Shown here: in pieces, positions 7,664 to 16,958 of the stretch
Position numbering within the stretch: position 1 is the first letter of the stretch
Layout: each line of letters starts with the position of its first letter
From: Acidimicrobiaceae bacterium
GTDB lineage: Bacteria; Actinomycetota; Acidimicrobiia; Acidimicrobiales; Aldehydirespiratoraceae
NCBI GenBank assembly: GCA_009845995.1
Contig: VXYK01000017.1
Span: 1 to 41,288, forward strand
Reading direction: 5' to 3'
DNA length: 41,288 bases
Notes under the pieces: generated by a model
What the model was told of the DNA's origin: nothing
Databases searched by the model: none
Seen by the model: only the letters and a program-made list of their open reading frames with translations
Made by a program: the position numbers and the translations under genes

Positions 7664-9172
7664 ATGCTTGCTTCTGTTCGCTCTTCCACACTCGACGGGA
7701 TTGATGGCGCTGTCGTCGATGTGGAGGTTCATGTCACCAACGGACTCCCGGCGTTCACGATCGTGGGGCTGCCCGATGCGTCGTGCCGCGAGGCTCGTGA
7801 CCGTGTGCGCGCGGCCATCGAGTCGAGCGACCTCTCCTGGCCGATGCAGCGGATCACGGTCAACCTGGCGCCGACCTGTGTCCGCAAGGTCGGTGCAGGT
7901 CTCGATGTGCCTATCGGGCTTGGAATCTTGGCTGCTTCTGAGCAGATCCCGTTGGAGTCGTTGACAGACATTTCTGCGGTGGGGGAGCTGGGGCTTGACG
8001 GCTCGCTGCGCCCGGTTCCCGGAATCCTCCCGATGGTCGATGTTCTTGATAGCAACCGGGTGATTGTCGCGGCAGCCGACGCCGGGGTCGCCGCGCTTGG
8101 AGCGGGTGACCGAGTGCGTCCAGTCCACCGTCTGCGTGACATCGTCGATGTGGTGTCAGACGGCCTTCCCTGGCCCCACGTGGAACCGCCGCTGTACGAC
8201 GACGAGATAATCGACGAACCGGACCTGGCCGATGTCCGCGGCCAGGCGAGCGCACGCTGGGGTCTTGAGATCGCCGCGGCGGGAGGCCATCACCTGTTGT
8301 TGATCGGGCCGCCGGGAGGTGGAAAGACGATGCTGGCGCGTCGGCTTCCGGGGTTGTTGCCCGACCTTTCGCCAGAAGCGGCGCGCCTGGTCACCAGAGT
8401 TCATAGTGCTGCGGCGATTCGACTTCCCGGGACTGGTCTGGTTCGTCGCCCTCCTTTTCGTGCACCCCATCACTCGGCATCCATGGCAGCCTTGGTGGGT
8501 GGAGGGTCGGGGCGAGTGTTGCCAGGCGAGATAAGCGTCGCGACCGAAGGCGTCCTGTTCCTTGACGAGCTCGGGGAGTTCGCCCCGAGCGTTCTCGATG
8601 GGCTGCGTCAACCTCTAGAGGAGGGTGTGGTGCGGGTGGCCCGCAGCGGCGTCATGCGTGAGCACCCGGCCAACGTATTGCTCGTTGCCGCGATGAATCC
8701 GTGTCCTTGTGGCGAGGGCAGTTCGGTTAGTTGCCGTTGCGGGCCCTCATCTCGCTTGCGCTATTCGCGGCGTATCTCGGGTCCGGTGCTGGATCGGCTC
8801 GATGTGATGGTGCATGTTGACCGCCCGTCTCCGACCGCACTATTGGACCGCGAACCGGGGGAGCCTTCCAGCGTGGTGGCAGAGCGCGTGGCACGTGTGC
8901 GTGAGCTCGCAGGGAACCGTGGAGCGCGCACCAATGCGGCGCTGAATCGTGAGCAGCTCGAAGATGCCGCGCCTCTGGATTCCGAAGCGACCGACGTGTT
9001 GCACCAGGCGCTGGTGGACGGCCGCTTGAGTGCGCGTGGGGCAATGAGAGTCCGTGCCGTCGCCCGGACAATTCGCGACCTCGACGACGCGGGCCCCACG
9101 ATCAGGGCCCGCGACATCTACTCTGCCATCGGCTTTCGCGTCCGCCCTCCGCTCGGTGGTTACGATGCGTGA
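7664..9172 (+). CDS. comM: ComM/YifB-family AAA+ ATPase (Mg-chelatase-like)
   Basis: Hexameric helicase-like ATPase; ComM promotes branch migration during natural transformation in Vibrio. The ATG at 7664 gives MLASVRSSTLDGIDG, the standard N-terminal Lon-like (ChlI) domain beginning, and 502 residues; an upstream GTG at 7601 adds non-conserved residues. Walker A GPPGGGKTMLARRLP (about 217-231), Walker B VLFLDELGEF and a Cys-rich NPCPCG segment are present, followed by the Mg-chelatase C-terminal helical domain. The stop overlaps dprA by eight bases, so both competence-type genes are co-translated. Confidence 0.95.
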   Translation: MLASVRSSTLDGIDGAVVDVEVHVTNGLPAFTIVGLPDASCREARDRVRAAIESSDLSWPMQRITVNLAPTCVRKVGAGLDVPIGLGILAASEQIPLESLTDISAVGELGLDGSLRPVPGILPMVDVLDSNRVIVAAADAGVAALGAGDRVRPVHRLRDIVDVVSDGLPWPHVEPPLYDDEIIDEPDLADVRGQASARWGLEIAAAGGHHLLLIGPPGGGKTMLARRLPGLLPDLSPEAARLVTRVHSAAAIRLPGTGLVRRPPFRAPHHSASMAALVGGGSGRVLPGEISVATEGVLFLDELGEFAPSVLDGLRQPLEEGVVRVARSGVMREHPANVLLVAAMNPCPCGEGSSVSCRCGPSSRLRYSRRISGPVLDRLDVMVHVDRPSPTALLDREPGEPSSVVAERVARVRELAGNRGARTNAALNREQLEDAAPLDSEATDVLHQALVDGRLSARGAMRVRAVARTIRDLDDAGPTIRARDIYSAIGFRVRPPLGGYDA

Positions 9173-10322
9173 GGACGCGTACGCAGCGGCTCTCGGCGGC
9201 TTGTCTGGAGCTACGCCGTTGCGCCTGCACAATCTGCTTCGCTCCAGGTCGGCGCGCGAGGCACTCCGAGCGATCGAGTCCGCTTCGATCGGTACTGAGG
9301 TTGCGCCGCCTGATGTGCTCGCCGAGTGGCAGCGAGAGATCAGTCGGCTCGATCTGCCGTCGGTGTCGGCACGACTCGATGAACTCGACGCGCGTGTCAG
9401 CACGTTGCACGAGCCGATCCATCCTCCCCAGCTAACCAACGACATTGATCCAGCGCCTCTGCTCTTTTGTCGTGGAAGGTTGCCGGATCCGTCGCTGGTT
9501 CACGTGGCGGTGGTCGGTACCCGGCGCGCATCGGCCATTGGCCGAGAGGTGGCGCGAGAACTTGGTTTCGGTCTGGCCCAAGCGGGAGTCGTGGTGGTCT
9601 CAGGGTTGGCCCTGGGCATCGATGGCGAGGCGCACCGTGGCGCGTTGCTCGCAGCTGCAGTTCCGCCGTTGGCGGTTGTGGGCAGCGGGGTTGATGTGGT
9701 CTACCCGAAGCGACACAGCGACATCTGGGAGGACGTGGCTTCCGTCGGTGCGCTGGTCAGCGAAGCACCTCTGGGCGCGCCGCCCGAGCCTTGGCGATTT
9801 CCGGCGCGCAATCGGCTTATCGCGGCGTTCTCGGACCTGCTCGTGGTGGTCGAATCGCGCGACTCTGGAGGGTCACTTTTGACTGTCGAACAGGCGCTTC
9901 GCAGAGACATTGAAGTTATGGCGGTACCCGGCTCGGTGCGCAACAAAGCCGCGGGCGGCACAAACCAGTTGCTGGTCGACGGTAGTGCGCCGGCCCGTGA
10001 TGTCACAGACGTGCTGGTTGCTTTGGGTCTGTCGGAGATTGCGGTCGCAGCCCGCCGCAACGAACATGAGGTGAATGCACCCGATTCGCCGGTCGGTACT
10101 CGAGCTTCGCCAGCGCACAGTGCAGCGGGAATCGGGGACAGTGCCGCAGTGGTCGGGCGCACTGCGGTGGTGCTTGATGCGATCGACGACGGACCAACAT
10201 CGGTGGACGAGGTGGTTGATCGGAGCGGACTGGGCGTGATCGAGGTCTATGGACTCGTGGAAGAACTGGTCGCTATGGGTCTGGTGGTGCACGACGGTTC
10301 GCGAGTTCGCCGACAGCACTGA
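9165..10322 (+). CDS. dprA: DNA-processing protein DprA
   Basis: Binds incoming single-stranded DNA and loads RecA during transformation. ATG 9165 overlaps the comM stop and gives MREDAYAAALGGLSG, an N-terminal helical domain, then the Rossmann-like core: VVGTRRASAIGREVARELG, VSGLALGIDGEAHRGAL, VVGSGVDVVYPKRH and FPARNRLIAAFSD, with GGSLLTVEQAL. A winged-helix domain (about 320-385, DDGPTSVDEVVDRSGL) closes the protein, as in many longer DprA versions. The gene pair comM-dprA is the same as in Mycobacterium. No other competence genes are in the window. Confidence 0.95.
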   Translation: MREDAYAAALGGLSGATPLRLHNLLRSRSAREALRAIESASIGTEVAPPDVLAEWQREISRLDLPSVSARLDELDARVSTLHEPIHPPQLTNDIDPAPLLFCRGRLPDPSLVHVAVVGTRRASAIGREVARELGFGLAQAGVVVVSGLALGIDGEAHRGALLAAAVPPLAVVGSGVDVVYPKRHSDIWEDVASVGALVSEAPLGAPPEPWRFPARNRLIAAFSDLLVVVESRDSGGSLLTVEQALRRDIEVMAVPGSVRNKAAGGTNQLLVDGSAPARDVTDVLVALGLSEIAVAARRNEHEVNAPDSPVGTRASPAHSAAGIGDSAAVVGRTAVVLDAIDDGPTSVDEVVDRSGLGVIEVYGLVEELVAMGLVVHDGSRVRRQH

Positions 10323-10366
10323 TGTTGCGTGGGTCGACGCGCGCAAACATGCGACACCTCAGGGGT

Positions 10367-10762
10367 TCAGCAGCCGCATTCAATCTGTTTGCCCGGTTGA
10401 GGGTTGGAACCGTCAGTCGCGTAGCCGTCGCGTTTCCACCAGTCGAGGCCGCCGATGAGTTCGCGAACCTCGAAACCGAGCATGAGAAGTTTCATAGCGG
10501 TCTTTGTTGAGGCGTTGCATCCAATTCCGTCGCAATAGCACACATAGGTAAGTGAAGGGTTGAGCGACGCTGTCGAATCGGCGTTTATCTCTCTATGGGG
10601 GATGTTGAGCGAACCGGGGATGTGTTCAACTGCGTGCGCTTCGGTCGACCGGCCGTCAACAACTGCGATCGATTCAGCGTTGCTGAGGGCGTCATGGACA
10701 TCCCACGAATCCATTTCAAAGTCGAGTTTGTTCTTGTAGTGGCGCAGTTGATCGGATTCCAT
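10367..10762 (-). CDS. Rhodanese-like domain protein
   Basis: Single-domain sulfurtransferase-like protein of 131 residues from ATG 10762. It belongs to the branch with active loop CDGIGCNAS: catalytic Cys is probably C77, with C82 near it. VVDGRSTEAHAVEHIPGSLNIP is the classical N-terminal rhodanese signature, and LGFEVRELIGGLDWWKRDGY the C-terminal one. The frame continues upstream to 10897, but that part overlaps xerC on the other strand and lacks rhodanese character. The tail ends in ECGC, adding two Cys. Sulfur donor and acceptor are unknown. Divergent from xerC, convergent with dprA. Confidence 0.88.
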   Translation of the reverse strand: MESDQLRHYKNKLDFEMDSWDVHDALSNAESIAVVDGRSTEAHAVEHIPGSLNIPHREINADSTASLNPSLTYVCYCDGIGCNASTKTAMKLLMLGFEVRELIGGLDWWKRDGYATDGSNPQPGKQIECGC

Positions 10763-10847
10763 CGGACAATTTAAGGCCGTCGACGCTAGGGGCCTCAAGT
10801 CGAGGGAGAGTCGGGGTAGCGCTTTCGACTGGTAGTCGGGAAGTAGG

Positions 10848-11747
10848 GTGGACGGTGTGAACGCTTGGAGCCTTGAGGTTTGGCTTGACTCGCTCAATCG
10901 TGTCGCGCCTTCGACGAGAGCTGTCTATGAACGCGACATGCGTGCAGTGGCCGAATGGTTTGAGACCATCGGCGTGTCCACACCAGAGGCCGTCACCCGC
11001 CGGGATCTCCGCAGTTATCTTTCGTCGCTGCACAGCGCCGGTTATGCGCGAAGAACAACTGCCCGCAAGGCATCGGTGATCCGTCGATATTTCGGTTGGG
11101 CGTGTCGCACGGATCGCCTCGCGACAGACCCCAGCGCGGCTTTGTCAGCGCCCCGCGGGGAGGCGACTTTACCGACGGTGCTCAACGCGCAGGAGCTGGA
11201 CGGCTTGTTCGAAGGATCCGCGGCAGCAACCGCAGTCGCGGCAGCTGAACCGGAGATTGAACTGCGTGATCGGGCCATTGTCGAATTGCTGTACGGCAGC
11301 GGTTTGCGCGTCAGTGAGCTGTGCGGACTTCGTCATGAAGATCTGGCCGGCCCTAGTGACTCAATCGTCGTTTGGGGGAAAGGTTCAAAGCAGAGACGGG
11401 TGCCGATTTCCGAGCCAGCGGCTATTGCATTAAGCGCCTGGATTCAACGTGGACGTCCAGAGATGGTCACCGACGTTTCACCCGATGATCGGGTGTTCCT
11501 GAACCGTCGGGGGAAAGCGCTCTCACCGCGAGACGTCAGACGTCTGCTCGACCGGAGGTCGCTGTCGCCTACGCATCCCCACGCCCTGCGGCACACCTAT
11601 GCCACACACCTCCTCGACGGTGGTGCCGATTTGCGCAGCGTGCAGGAACTATTGGGTCACGCAGACCTCGCCACCACCCAGATTTATACGCGGGTTAGCA
11701 GAGAGCGAATGCGCGAGGTGCACCGCTCGACGCACCCTCGGGCCTAG
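10848..11747 (+). CDS. xerC: Tyrosine recombinase XerC
   Basis: Site-specific recombinase that resolves chromosome dimers at dif with XerD. The SAM-like N-terminal domain covers residues 1-95. The catalytic domain has all expected residues: R154 (GSGLRVSELCG), K178 (GKGSKQRR), H245 and R248 (HPHALRHTYATH), H271 (LLGHADLATT) and Y280 (TQIYTRVS). GTG 10848 is used with GGGAAG about eight bases upstream; GTG 10857 is a possible alternative. The location before an M23-like gene and rpsB is the conserved actinobacterial place for xerC, so this is not a phage integrase. Confidence 0.94.
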   Translation: MDGVNAWSLEVWLDSLNRVAPSTRAVYERDMRAVAEWFETIGVSTPEAVTRRDLRSYLSSLHSAGYARRTTARKASVIRRYFGWACRTDRLATDPSAALSAPRGEATLPTVLNAQELDGLFEGSAAATAVAAAEPEIELRDRAIVELLYGSGLRVSELCGLRHEDLAGPSDSIVVWGKGSKQRRVPISEPAAIALSAWIQRGRPEMVTDVSPDDRVFLNRRGKALSPRDVRRLLDRRSLSPTHPHALRHTYATHLLDGGADLRSVQELLGHADLATTQIYTRVSRERMREVHRSTHPRA

Positions 11748-11766
11748 AGTCTAAAGACGTCACTTC

Positions 11767-11791
11767 CCCCGAAGAATCTCAACTTTCGGGG
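11767..11791 (+). promoter_or_regulatory. Hairpin overlapping the Shine-Dalgarno of the M23-like gene
   Basis: CCCCGAA (11767-11773) can pair with TTCGGGG (11785-11791), 7 bp around an 11-base loop. The right arm contains part of the GGGGAA that serves as Shine-Dalgarno for GTG 11803. It could hide the ribosome site or act as weak terminator of xerC; no T-run follows. Confidence 0.35.
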
Positions 11792-11802
11792 AACGGTCTG
11801 TT

Positions 11803-12327
11803 GTGTCCAATGTGGCAGTCAATGTTGTGTGGCGGATCGTCGTTGTCGCCGTGACGAGCGCCGTGTTGTTGGGCGTCGCTTGCGTACCACAATCGGCGGG
11901 GGCGTCGGATCTGCTCTTCCGGCGCCCGACCTCAGCGCCCGTTCTTGATCCCTTCCGCCTACCCGACGGAAAGTACGGCCCAGGAAATCGCGGGATCGAA
12001 TACGACACGGGTGAATTCGATCGCATCGTTGCCGCAGCACGCGGAACTGTCGTATTCGCGGGACCGGTTGCTCGTTCGCTGTTCGTCACAGTGGACCACG
12101 GCAACGGTTTGGAGTCGTCCTACGGCTTCGTCGGTCACATCCTCGTCCGAGAGGGAGAAGAAGTTGTCGGCGGCGACTTGGTTGCATTGGCCGATGGGCC
12201 ATTTCACTTCAGCGTGCGCCTCCACGGTGAATATGTCGATCCCGAACCGCTCTTTGGATCACGGCGCGTTGTGGTGCGATTGGTGCCGCACCCCGTTCAA
12301 GGTCGCAGAGGCGTGGGCTTCGGTTGA
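11803..12327 (+). CDS. Degenerate M23/LytM-like protein, exported
   Basis: Beta-sheet peptidase fold of the M23 (LytM) family: [39 protein letters not shown] and a final [19 protein letters not shown] hydrophobic N-terminus (residues 10-26, ending GVAC) is a signal peptide or weak lipobox. The zinc site is eroded: the HxxxD motif reads N62-R-G-I-E66, and the HxH reads P133-F-H135, leaving only one of the usual ligands. It therefore probably does not cut peptidoglycan and may bind it or regulate an amidase, as EnvC and NlpD do. A homologue stands in this position (xerC/rpsB) in other actinobacteria. GTG 11803 has GGGGAA upstream. Confidence 0.8.
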   Translation: MSNVAVNVVWRIVVVAVTSAVLLGVACVPQSAGASDLLFRRPTSAPVLDPFRLPDGKYGPGNRGIEYDTGEFDRIVAAARGTVVFAGPVARSLFVTVDHGNGLESSYGFVGHILVREGEEVVGGDLVALADGPFHFSVRLHGEYVDPEPLFGSRRVVVRLVPHPVQGRRGVGFG

Positions 12328-12463
12328 GCGCCGCTACACTACCACGCGGCTCAACGAGCCTCGGACGGCATCAGATCGATGTCGACGAACAAGTATCTAC
12401 CCGTGTCACTCCCGGTCGCTTCGGTGCCCGGCATGGGTTTCCAACCGGGAAGAAGGAACAAAC
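12328..12463 (+). other. rpsB leader region
   Basis: 136 bases without an ORF lie before rpsB. A TACACT hexamer at about 12334 could be a -10 element, but I see no good -35. Near the 3' end AAGAAGGAACAAAC provides the rpsB ribosome site. S2 leaders are autoregulatory in some bacteria; I could not recognise a known fold here. Confidence 0.3.
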
Positions 12464-13474
12464 ATGGCTGTAATATCCATGAAGCAACTGTTGGAGGCCG
12501 GCCTCCATTTCGGGCATCAGACTCGCCGCTGGAATCCGAAGATGAAACGCTTCATCCACGGTGAGCGCTCAGGGATTCACATCGTGGATCTGCATCAGAC
12601 TCTCAGTCATCTTGAGCAGTCGTACATCTTCGTTCGCGATCTCGTGGCAGATGGTGGAACGGTGCTGTTCATCGGGACCAAGAAGCAGGCTCAGGATTCG
12701 ATCCAGTCCTACGCTGAGCGATGCAACATGCCCTATATCAACGAACGCTGGTTGGGCGGCATGCTCACCAACTTCCAGACCATCTCGAAACGCGTCAGCA
12801 AGATGAAGGAATACCAGCGAATGCGTGACTCGGGTGAGTTTGAAGCAATGCCCAAGAAGGAAGCACTGCTCATCACCCGCGAGTTGACGAAACTTGAGCG
12901 CAATCTCGGGGGAATCCGCGACATGGAGAGTCTGCCCGAGGCGATCTTCGTTCTCGACACAAAAAAGGAGCACATTGCAGTCACGGAGGCACGCAAAGTC
13001 GGGGTGCCGATCGTTGCTGTGGTCGACACGAACTGTGATCCCGACCTCATCGACTACGCCATCCCCGGCAACGACGATGCTATTCGCGCTGGTCAATTGA
13101 TGTGTCGAGTGATCTCCGACGCGGTGCAAGAGGGCCGTTTCATTCGATCCAAACGCGTTGAAGTCGACGGTGCGGTCCCCAAGCGCAACGCTTTGGAAGA
13201 GGCTGAGATAGCCGCGCAACAAGAAAAGGCTCGTAGCGAAGCCGCGGCCCAAGCCGCAATCAGGGAAGCCCGTCTCGAACAGGCGCAACAAGATCAAGCC
13301 GAGACAACTGCAGACGAGACAGGCGCAGACCCGACGGGCGAAGAAGAGCCAGGCGAAGACATCAGCCCGGTCCAAGAACTCGACGATGCAACCGAAGCAA
13401 GCGAGGCAAGCGACTCAGCTGAACCGGACGAAGAGTCAGACACAGCAACCGACCAGGTTGAAACCCCACAATAG
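12464..13474 (+). CDS. rpsB: 30S ribosomal protein S2
   Basis: The ATG at 12464 with AAGGAA upstream gives [20 protein letters not shown], the S2 N-terminus. The frame is open far upstream to 11945, but that part overlaps the M23-like gene and is noise. The core (about 1-240) has the S2 signatures [27 protein letters not shown] and [12 protein letters not shown]. Residues about 250-336 form a long acidic, Ala/Glu/Gln/Thr-rich tail, so the protein is some 80-90 residues longer than usual S2. tsf follows after 22 bases. Confidence 0.96.
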   Translation: MAVISMKQLLEAGLHFGHQTRRWNPKMKRFIHGERSGIHIVDLHQTLSHLEQSYIFVRDLVADGGTVLFIGTKKQAQDSIQSYAERCNMPYINERWLGGMLTNFQTISKRVSKMKEYQRMRDSGEFEAMPKKEALLITRELTKLERNLGGIRDMESLPEAIFVLDTKKEHIAVTEARKVGVPIVAVVDTNCDPDLIDYAIPGNDDAIRAGQLMCRVISDAVQEGRFIRSKRVEVDGAVPKRNALEEAEIAAQQEKARSEAAAQAAIREARLEQAQQDQAETTADETGADPTGEEEPGEDISPVQELDDATEASEASDSAEPDEESDTATDQVETPQ

Positions 13475-13496
13475 ATCCATCGGAGAAAATAGAAAG

Positions 13497-14285
13497 ATGT
13501 CGATTTCGGCTAAAGACGTAAAGGCACTGCGCGACGCCACCGGCGCCGGCATGATGGATGCCAAGAAAGCTCTCGTGGAATGTGACGGCGACATGGACGC
13601 CGCGACTCAGCTTCTTCGCGAGAAGGGGCTGGCCAAAGCGGCAGCTCGCAGTGACCGTGACAACGACGAGGGCACGATCGCCCTGGCGGCGGCCGACAAT
13701 GTGGCGGCGATTGTCCAAATCAAGACCGAGACCGATTTTTCGGCCAAGAGCGACGCGGTTACATCGCTGGCTTCGGCGATTGCCGATGATGTGCTCATGA
13801 GGGGTCCAGGAGCTGCGAACGAACATTCAGCGGCCATCGAAGACCTCCGTGTCAAGATCAAGGAAAACGTCGAACTTGGAACGGTTGAACGGATCGAAGG
13901 CGCACAAGGCAATACCATCGATACGTACCTACATAGTCAGGATGGCCGTGGAGTGAATGCTGTTGTCGTTGAGGGTTCGGGTGTAAGCCGTGACGACCTG
14001 CACCAGGTCGCATTGCATATTGCCTTCGCCAAGCCTTCATACCTGTCCAGTGACGAGGTACCGGCCGCCGAGGCCGACAAGGAGCGTACTTCGCTGCTCG
14101 AAATCACCAAGGCTGAGGGAAAACCCGAGCAGGCATGGGACAAGATCGTGGATGGCAGAATGCGCGGTTGGTACGCCGAGCGTGTCCTGCTCGAGCAGGG
14201 ACTGCACGGTGACAAGATCACGGTGAAGAGCAGTCTGGGCGGCGGTTCGATTGCTCGATTTGTGCAGGTTGTGATCGGTACGTAG
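13497..14285 (+). CDS. tsf: Elongation factor Ts
   Basis: Guanine-nucleotide exchange factor for EF-Tu. ATG 13497 is preceded by CGGAGAAAA and yields 262 residues starting [20 protein letters not shown], the UBA-like N-terminal domain with the EF-Ts signature [16 protein letters not shown]. The core has the [17 protein letters not shown] segment, which is the TDFVA-type loop that enters EF-Tu. The C-terminal part ([18 protein letters not shown]) is complete. The longer upstream frame from 13386 lies inside rpsB. pyrH starts two bases after the stop. Confidence 0.96.
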   Translation: MSISAKDVKALRDATGAGMMDAKKALVECDGDMDAATQLLREKGLAKAAARSDRDNDEGTIALAAADNVAAIVQIKTETDFSAKSDAVTSLASAIADDVLMRGPGAANEHSAAIEDLRVKIKENVELGTVERIEGAQGNTIDTYLHSQDGRGVNAVVVEGSGVSRDDLHQVALHIAFAKPSYLSSDEVPAAEADKERTSLLEITKAEGKPEQAWDKIVDGRMRGWYAERVLLEQGLHGDKITVKSSLGGGSIARFVQVVIGT

Positions 14286-14287
14286 CT

Positions 14288-15058
14288 GTGAGTCACGCCA
14301 CCGAAGCTCTCCGAGGACCGAATCCCCCCAGATGGAACCGGGTCCTCTTGAAGCTTTCGGGTCAGGCGTTCTCGGGTCCGTTGGACCACGGGATCCACGG
14401 CGAGACGGTCAGCAGAATCGCGCAAGACATCGTCGCGGCGAAGAAGCACTTCGACATCGACATTGCCGTAGTCGTCGGCGGCGGCAACATCTGGCGGGGC
14501 ATTCAGGGCGCGGGCGAAGGCATGGATCCCGCTCAGGCCGACTATATGGGCATGTTGTCAACGGTCATGAACAGCCTCGCCCTTCAAGACACGTTGGAAC
14601 GCTTAGGAGCGGCCACCCGGGTTCAAAGTGCAGTCCACATGGCTCAGATTGCGGAGCCGTATATCAGGCGTCGAGCGATCCGTCACCTCGAGAAGGGTCG
14701 GATCGTGATTCTGGCTAGTGGCACCGGCAACCCGGGCTTCACAACCGACACCGCTGCTAGCTTGCGGGCCGTTGAGATCGAGGCGGAAGCGGTGTTGAAG
14801 GGGACTCATGGCAGTGTTGACGGCATCTACACGGGCGATCCAAGTGTCGATGGTGCGGTCACAAAACTCGACCACGTGACCTATCTGGATGTGCTCAACC
14901 GTGGTCTGAAAGTGATGGACGCAACCGCTATCACCTTGTGTATGGACAACGACATGCCGATCGTGGTGTTCGACCTGATGGGTCCGGGCAACCTACGATC
15001 TCTACTTGAAGGAGAGGTAATCGGCACGCTCGTCGACGCTGGCAAGGGGAATTCGTGA
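14288..15058 (+). CDS. pyrH: UMP kinase PyrH
   Basis: Phosphorylates UMP to UDP; amino-acid-kinase fold. Motifs: [26 protein letters not shown] (nucleotide and UMP site), [18 protein letters not shown], and the late [20 protein letters not shown] with [14 protein letters not shown] sequence. The start GTG 14288 follows the tsf stop by two bases; residues 1-15 are variable. 256 residues is somewhat longer than E. coli PyrH. The stop overlaps frr by four bases. Confidence 0.95.
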   Translation: MSHATEALRGPNPPRWNRVLLKLSGQAFSGPLDHGIHGETVSRIAQDIVAAKKHFDIDIAVVVGGGNIWRGIQGAGEGMDPAQADYMGMLSTVMNSLALQDTLERLGAATRVQSAVHMAQIAEPYIRRRAIRHLEKGRIVILASGTGNPGFTTDTAASLRAVEIEAEAVLKGTHGSVDGIYTGDPSVDGAVTKLDHVTYLDVLNRGLKVMDATAITLCMDNDMPIVVFDLMGPGNLRSLLEGEVIGTLVDAGKGNS

Positions 15059-15621
15059 ACGAGATGATTGAACTGGTCGTCGATGACGCCGCTGAGAGTA
15101 TGCAGAGTGCGGTGGATCACACTCGCAGAGAGTTCTCAAGCGTGCGAACCGGCCGTGCTTCTTCGAGCCTGTTGGAGCGACTTACGGTGGAGGCCTACGG
15201 CGTTGAAATGCGAATTCAAGAGTTGGCGAGTTTCTCAGTTCCCGAAGCTCGTTTGCTCATCGTCACCCCTCACGACGCCGCAAACCTCAATGCGATTGAG
15301 AAGGCCATCACCAACAGCAACATGGGACTGACTCCCAGCAACGACGGTCGCGTGATCCGTCTGGGATTTCCGCCTCTGACCGAAGAACGACGTCGTGAAC
15401 TTTCCAGGGTTGTGGGCGCGATGAGTGAAGACGGCAAACAAAGAGTCAATGCCGTGCGAAGGGCGGCGCGCAAGAACCTCGACGAGCTGGACAGTGACGG
15501 GGGAGTATCCAAAGACGAGATCCAGCGCGCGGAAGGAAGGCTTGACGCGCTCAAGAACGAGCATGTCGCTATGATTGATCAGGCGCAGGCCAACAAGCAG
15601 CAGGAGTTGATGGAGGTCTGA
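15055..15621 (+). CDS. frr: Ribosome recycling factor
   Basis: With EF-G it splits post-termination ribosomes. The GTG at 15055 overlaps the pyrH TGA (GTGA); ATG at 15064 is a possible second start. Sequence shows the L-shaped three-helix bundle: [80 protein letters not shown] and a C-terminal long helix. The length of 188 residues is standard. cdsA starts 32 bases on. Confidence 0.96.
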   Translation: MNEMIELVVDDAAESMQSAVDHTRREFSSVRTGRASSSLLERLTVEAYGVEMRIQELASFSVPEARLLIVTPHDAANLNAIEKAITNSNMGLTPSNDGRVIRLGFPPLTEERRRELSRVVGAMSEDGKQRVNAVRRAARKNLDELDSDGGVSKDEIQRAEGRLDALKNEHVAMIDQAQANKQQELMEV

Positions 15622-15652
15622 CCGCAGGTCACTCCCCCAAGAGAGCGATGCC

Positions 15653-16912
15653 ATGAGTCACGAACAAGACAACGAGGGGTTTCGCATTCAGCGCACCGAC
15701 CCGATTGATGACGATGTGGCGCCCGGCCGGTCAGTGTTCGGTGATGATGAGATCTCCTTCGAGGACGACGATGCAGCCGTGCCGCACTGGAGCCAGCCGC
15801 CTACAGGGTCAGTGCCGAAGGTTGGAGCGCCCGCCGAGAGCGTGACTTTCAACCCTCAAGCAGAGCCTGAGCCCGCGGAGCCTGGTGCTGAGGAACATCC
15901 CGGGTGGGCCGCGGAATCGACCGGACCGACTTGGGCGGGAGAGGGCCAGGTTCGACCGCCGTCACCGCCACCTCGATCCGTCGATATGGACGCGGATGCT
16001 TTTTTTGCCCATGATGACGATGAACCTCCGCCACCTCCAACAGCGCCGCCCCCTTCGCTGAGCGCGGCTTTGGGCGTGTCGGGTGGCGACCGGAATTTCT
16101 TCACCGCGACAGTTGTAGGTATCGGACTGGCGATCCTGATTCTCGCCGCGATGGCGTACCGTGAATGGGTTGCCGTTGCGGTTGTGACAGTTGTTTTGGC
16201 AGTTGCTGCGGTCGAGTTCTTCAATGCCGTTCGAGTTGCCGGCCTTCAACCCGCAGTGCTGCTCGGACTTGCGAGCGTTGTGTCGATGCCCTTGGCAGTT
16301 TATTGGAGAGGTGAATCGGCGGCGGGGCTCGTTTTGGTGTTGTCGGTCGTCTTCGGGGCGCTGTGGTATCTGCTTGTCGCTCCGAGCGATTCACCGGTGC
16401 GCGGCCTTGGTTCCACCATGCTCGGAATTCTCCACGTTGGTTTATTGGGGTCGTACGCGGCGCTGATGCTCTCGATCCCAGATCACGGCACTGGACTGCT
16501 GACCGCCGCAATCATCGTGACGGTCAGTTACGACACCGGCGCACTCGTCGTTGGACGAACTATGGGTCGCTCGCCGCTTTCAGCAGCGAGTCCCAACAAG
16601 ACGCTGGAGGGGTTGGTCGGAGGTGTCGTCGCAGCGATTGGAGCGGCGTTCGTGATGGGGTTCCTGTCCCAGCCTTCGCCTTTGGCCGACGTTTCCACCG
16701 GTGGAGGATTCACCGACATCCTGATCCTCGGGATCGCGGCTGCGATCGCAGCTCCGGCCGGCGATCTTGCAGAGTCCCAGATCAAACGAGACTTGGGCAT
16801 CAAGGACATGGGTTCGATCCTGCCCAGCCATGGCGGGATACTCGATCGATTCGACAGTCTGCTTTTCGTCCTGCCGACAACGTTCTACGTGTCGCGTTTC
16901 GTTCTGCCCTAG
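15653..16912 (+). CDS. cdsA: Phosphatidate cytidylyltransferase CdsA with long N-terminal extension
   Basis: Makes CDP-diacylglycerol from phosphatidate and CTP in the membrane. Residues 1-140 are hydrophilic, acidic and Pro-rich and probably disordered in the cytosol. From about 145 there are roughly eight transmembrane helices. The CDP-diacylglycerol synthase signature is intact near the C-terminus (SQIKRDLGIKDMGS ... LPSHGGILDRFDS), as is SYDTGALVVGRTMGRSP. The enzyme core has normal size; the extension makes it 419 residues. ATG 15653 has AGAGAGCG upstream. dxr follows, without the rlmN gene that often lies between in actinobacteria. Confidence 0.93.
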   Translation: MSHEQDNEGFRIQRTDPIDDDVAPGRSVFGDDEISFEDDDAAVPHWSQPPTGSVPKVGAPAESVTFNPQAEPEPAEPGAEEHPGWAAESTGPTWAGEGQVRPPSPPPRSVDMDADAFFAHDDDEPPPPPTAPPPSLSAALGVSGGDRNFFTATVVGIGLAILILAAMAYREWVAVAVVTVVLAVAAVEFFNAVRVAGLQPAVLLGLASVVSMPLAVYWRGESAAGLVLVLSVVFGALWYLLVAPSDSPVRGLGSTMLGILHVGLLGSYAALMLSIPDHGTGLLTAAIIVTVSYDTGALVVGRTMGRSPLSAASPNKTLEGLVGGVVAAIGAAFVMGFLSQPSPLADVSTGGGFTDILILGIAAAIAAPAGDLAESQIKRDLGIKDMGSILPSHGGILDRFDSLLFVLPTTFYVSRFVLP

Positions 16913-16958
16913 TTCAGTAGCCGTTCGCGAGCTGATCGCGACGGGTAGCGTCAAGGAT

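Noticed and set aside
10367..10400. UGA at the end of the rhodanese (ECGC-UGA) as a second Sec codon
   Set aside because: Codons after it show no rhodanese-like or otherwise conserved sequence.
10848..11747. Tyrosine recombinase as sign of an integrated element
   Set aside because: It sits in the conserved dprA-xerC-rpsB order, with no attachment repeats or phage genes, so it is chromosomal xerC.
12569..13375. Minus-strand 268-codon ORF
   Set aside because: Antisense to rpsB, with no recognisable domain.
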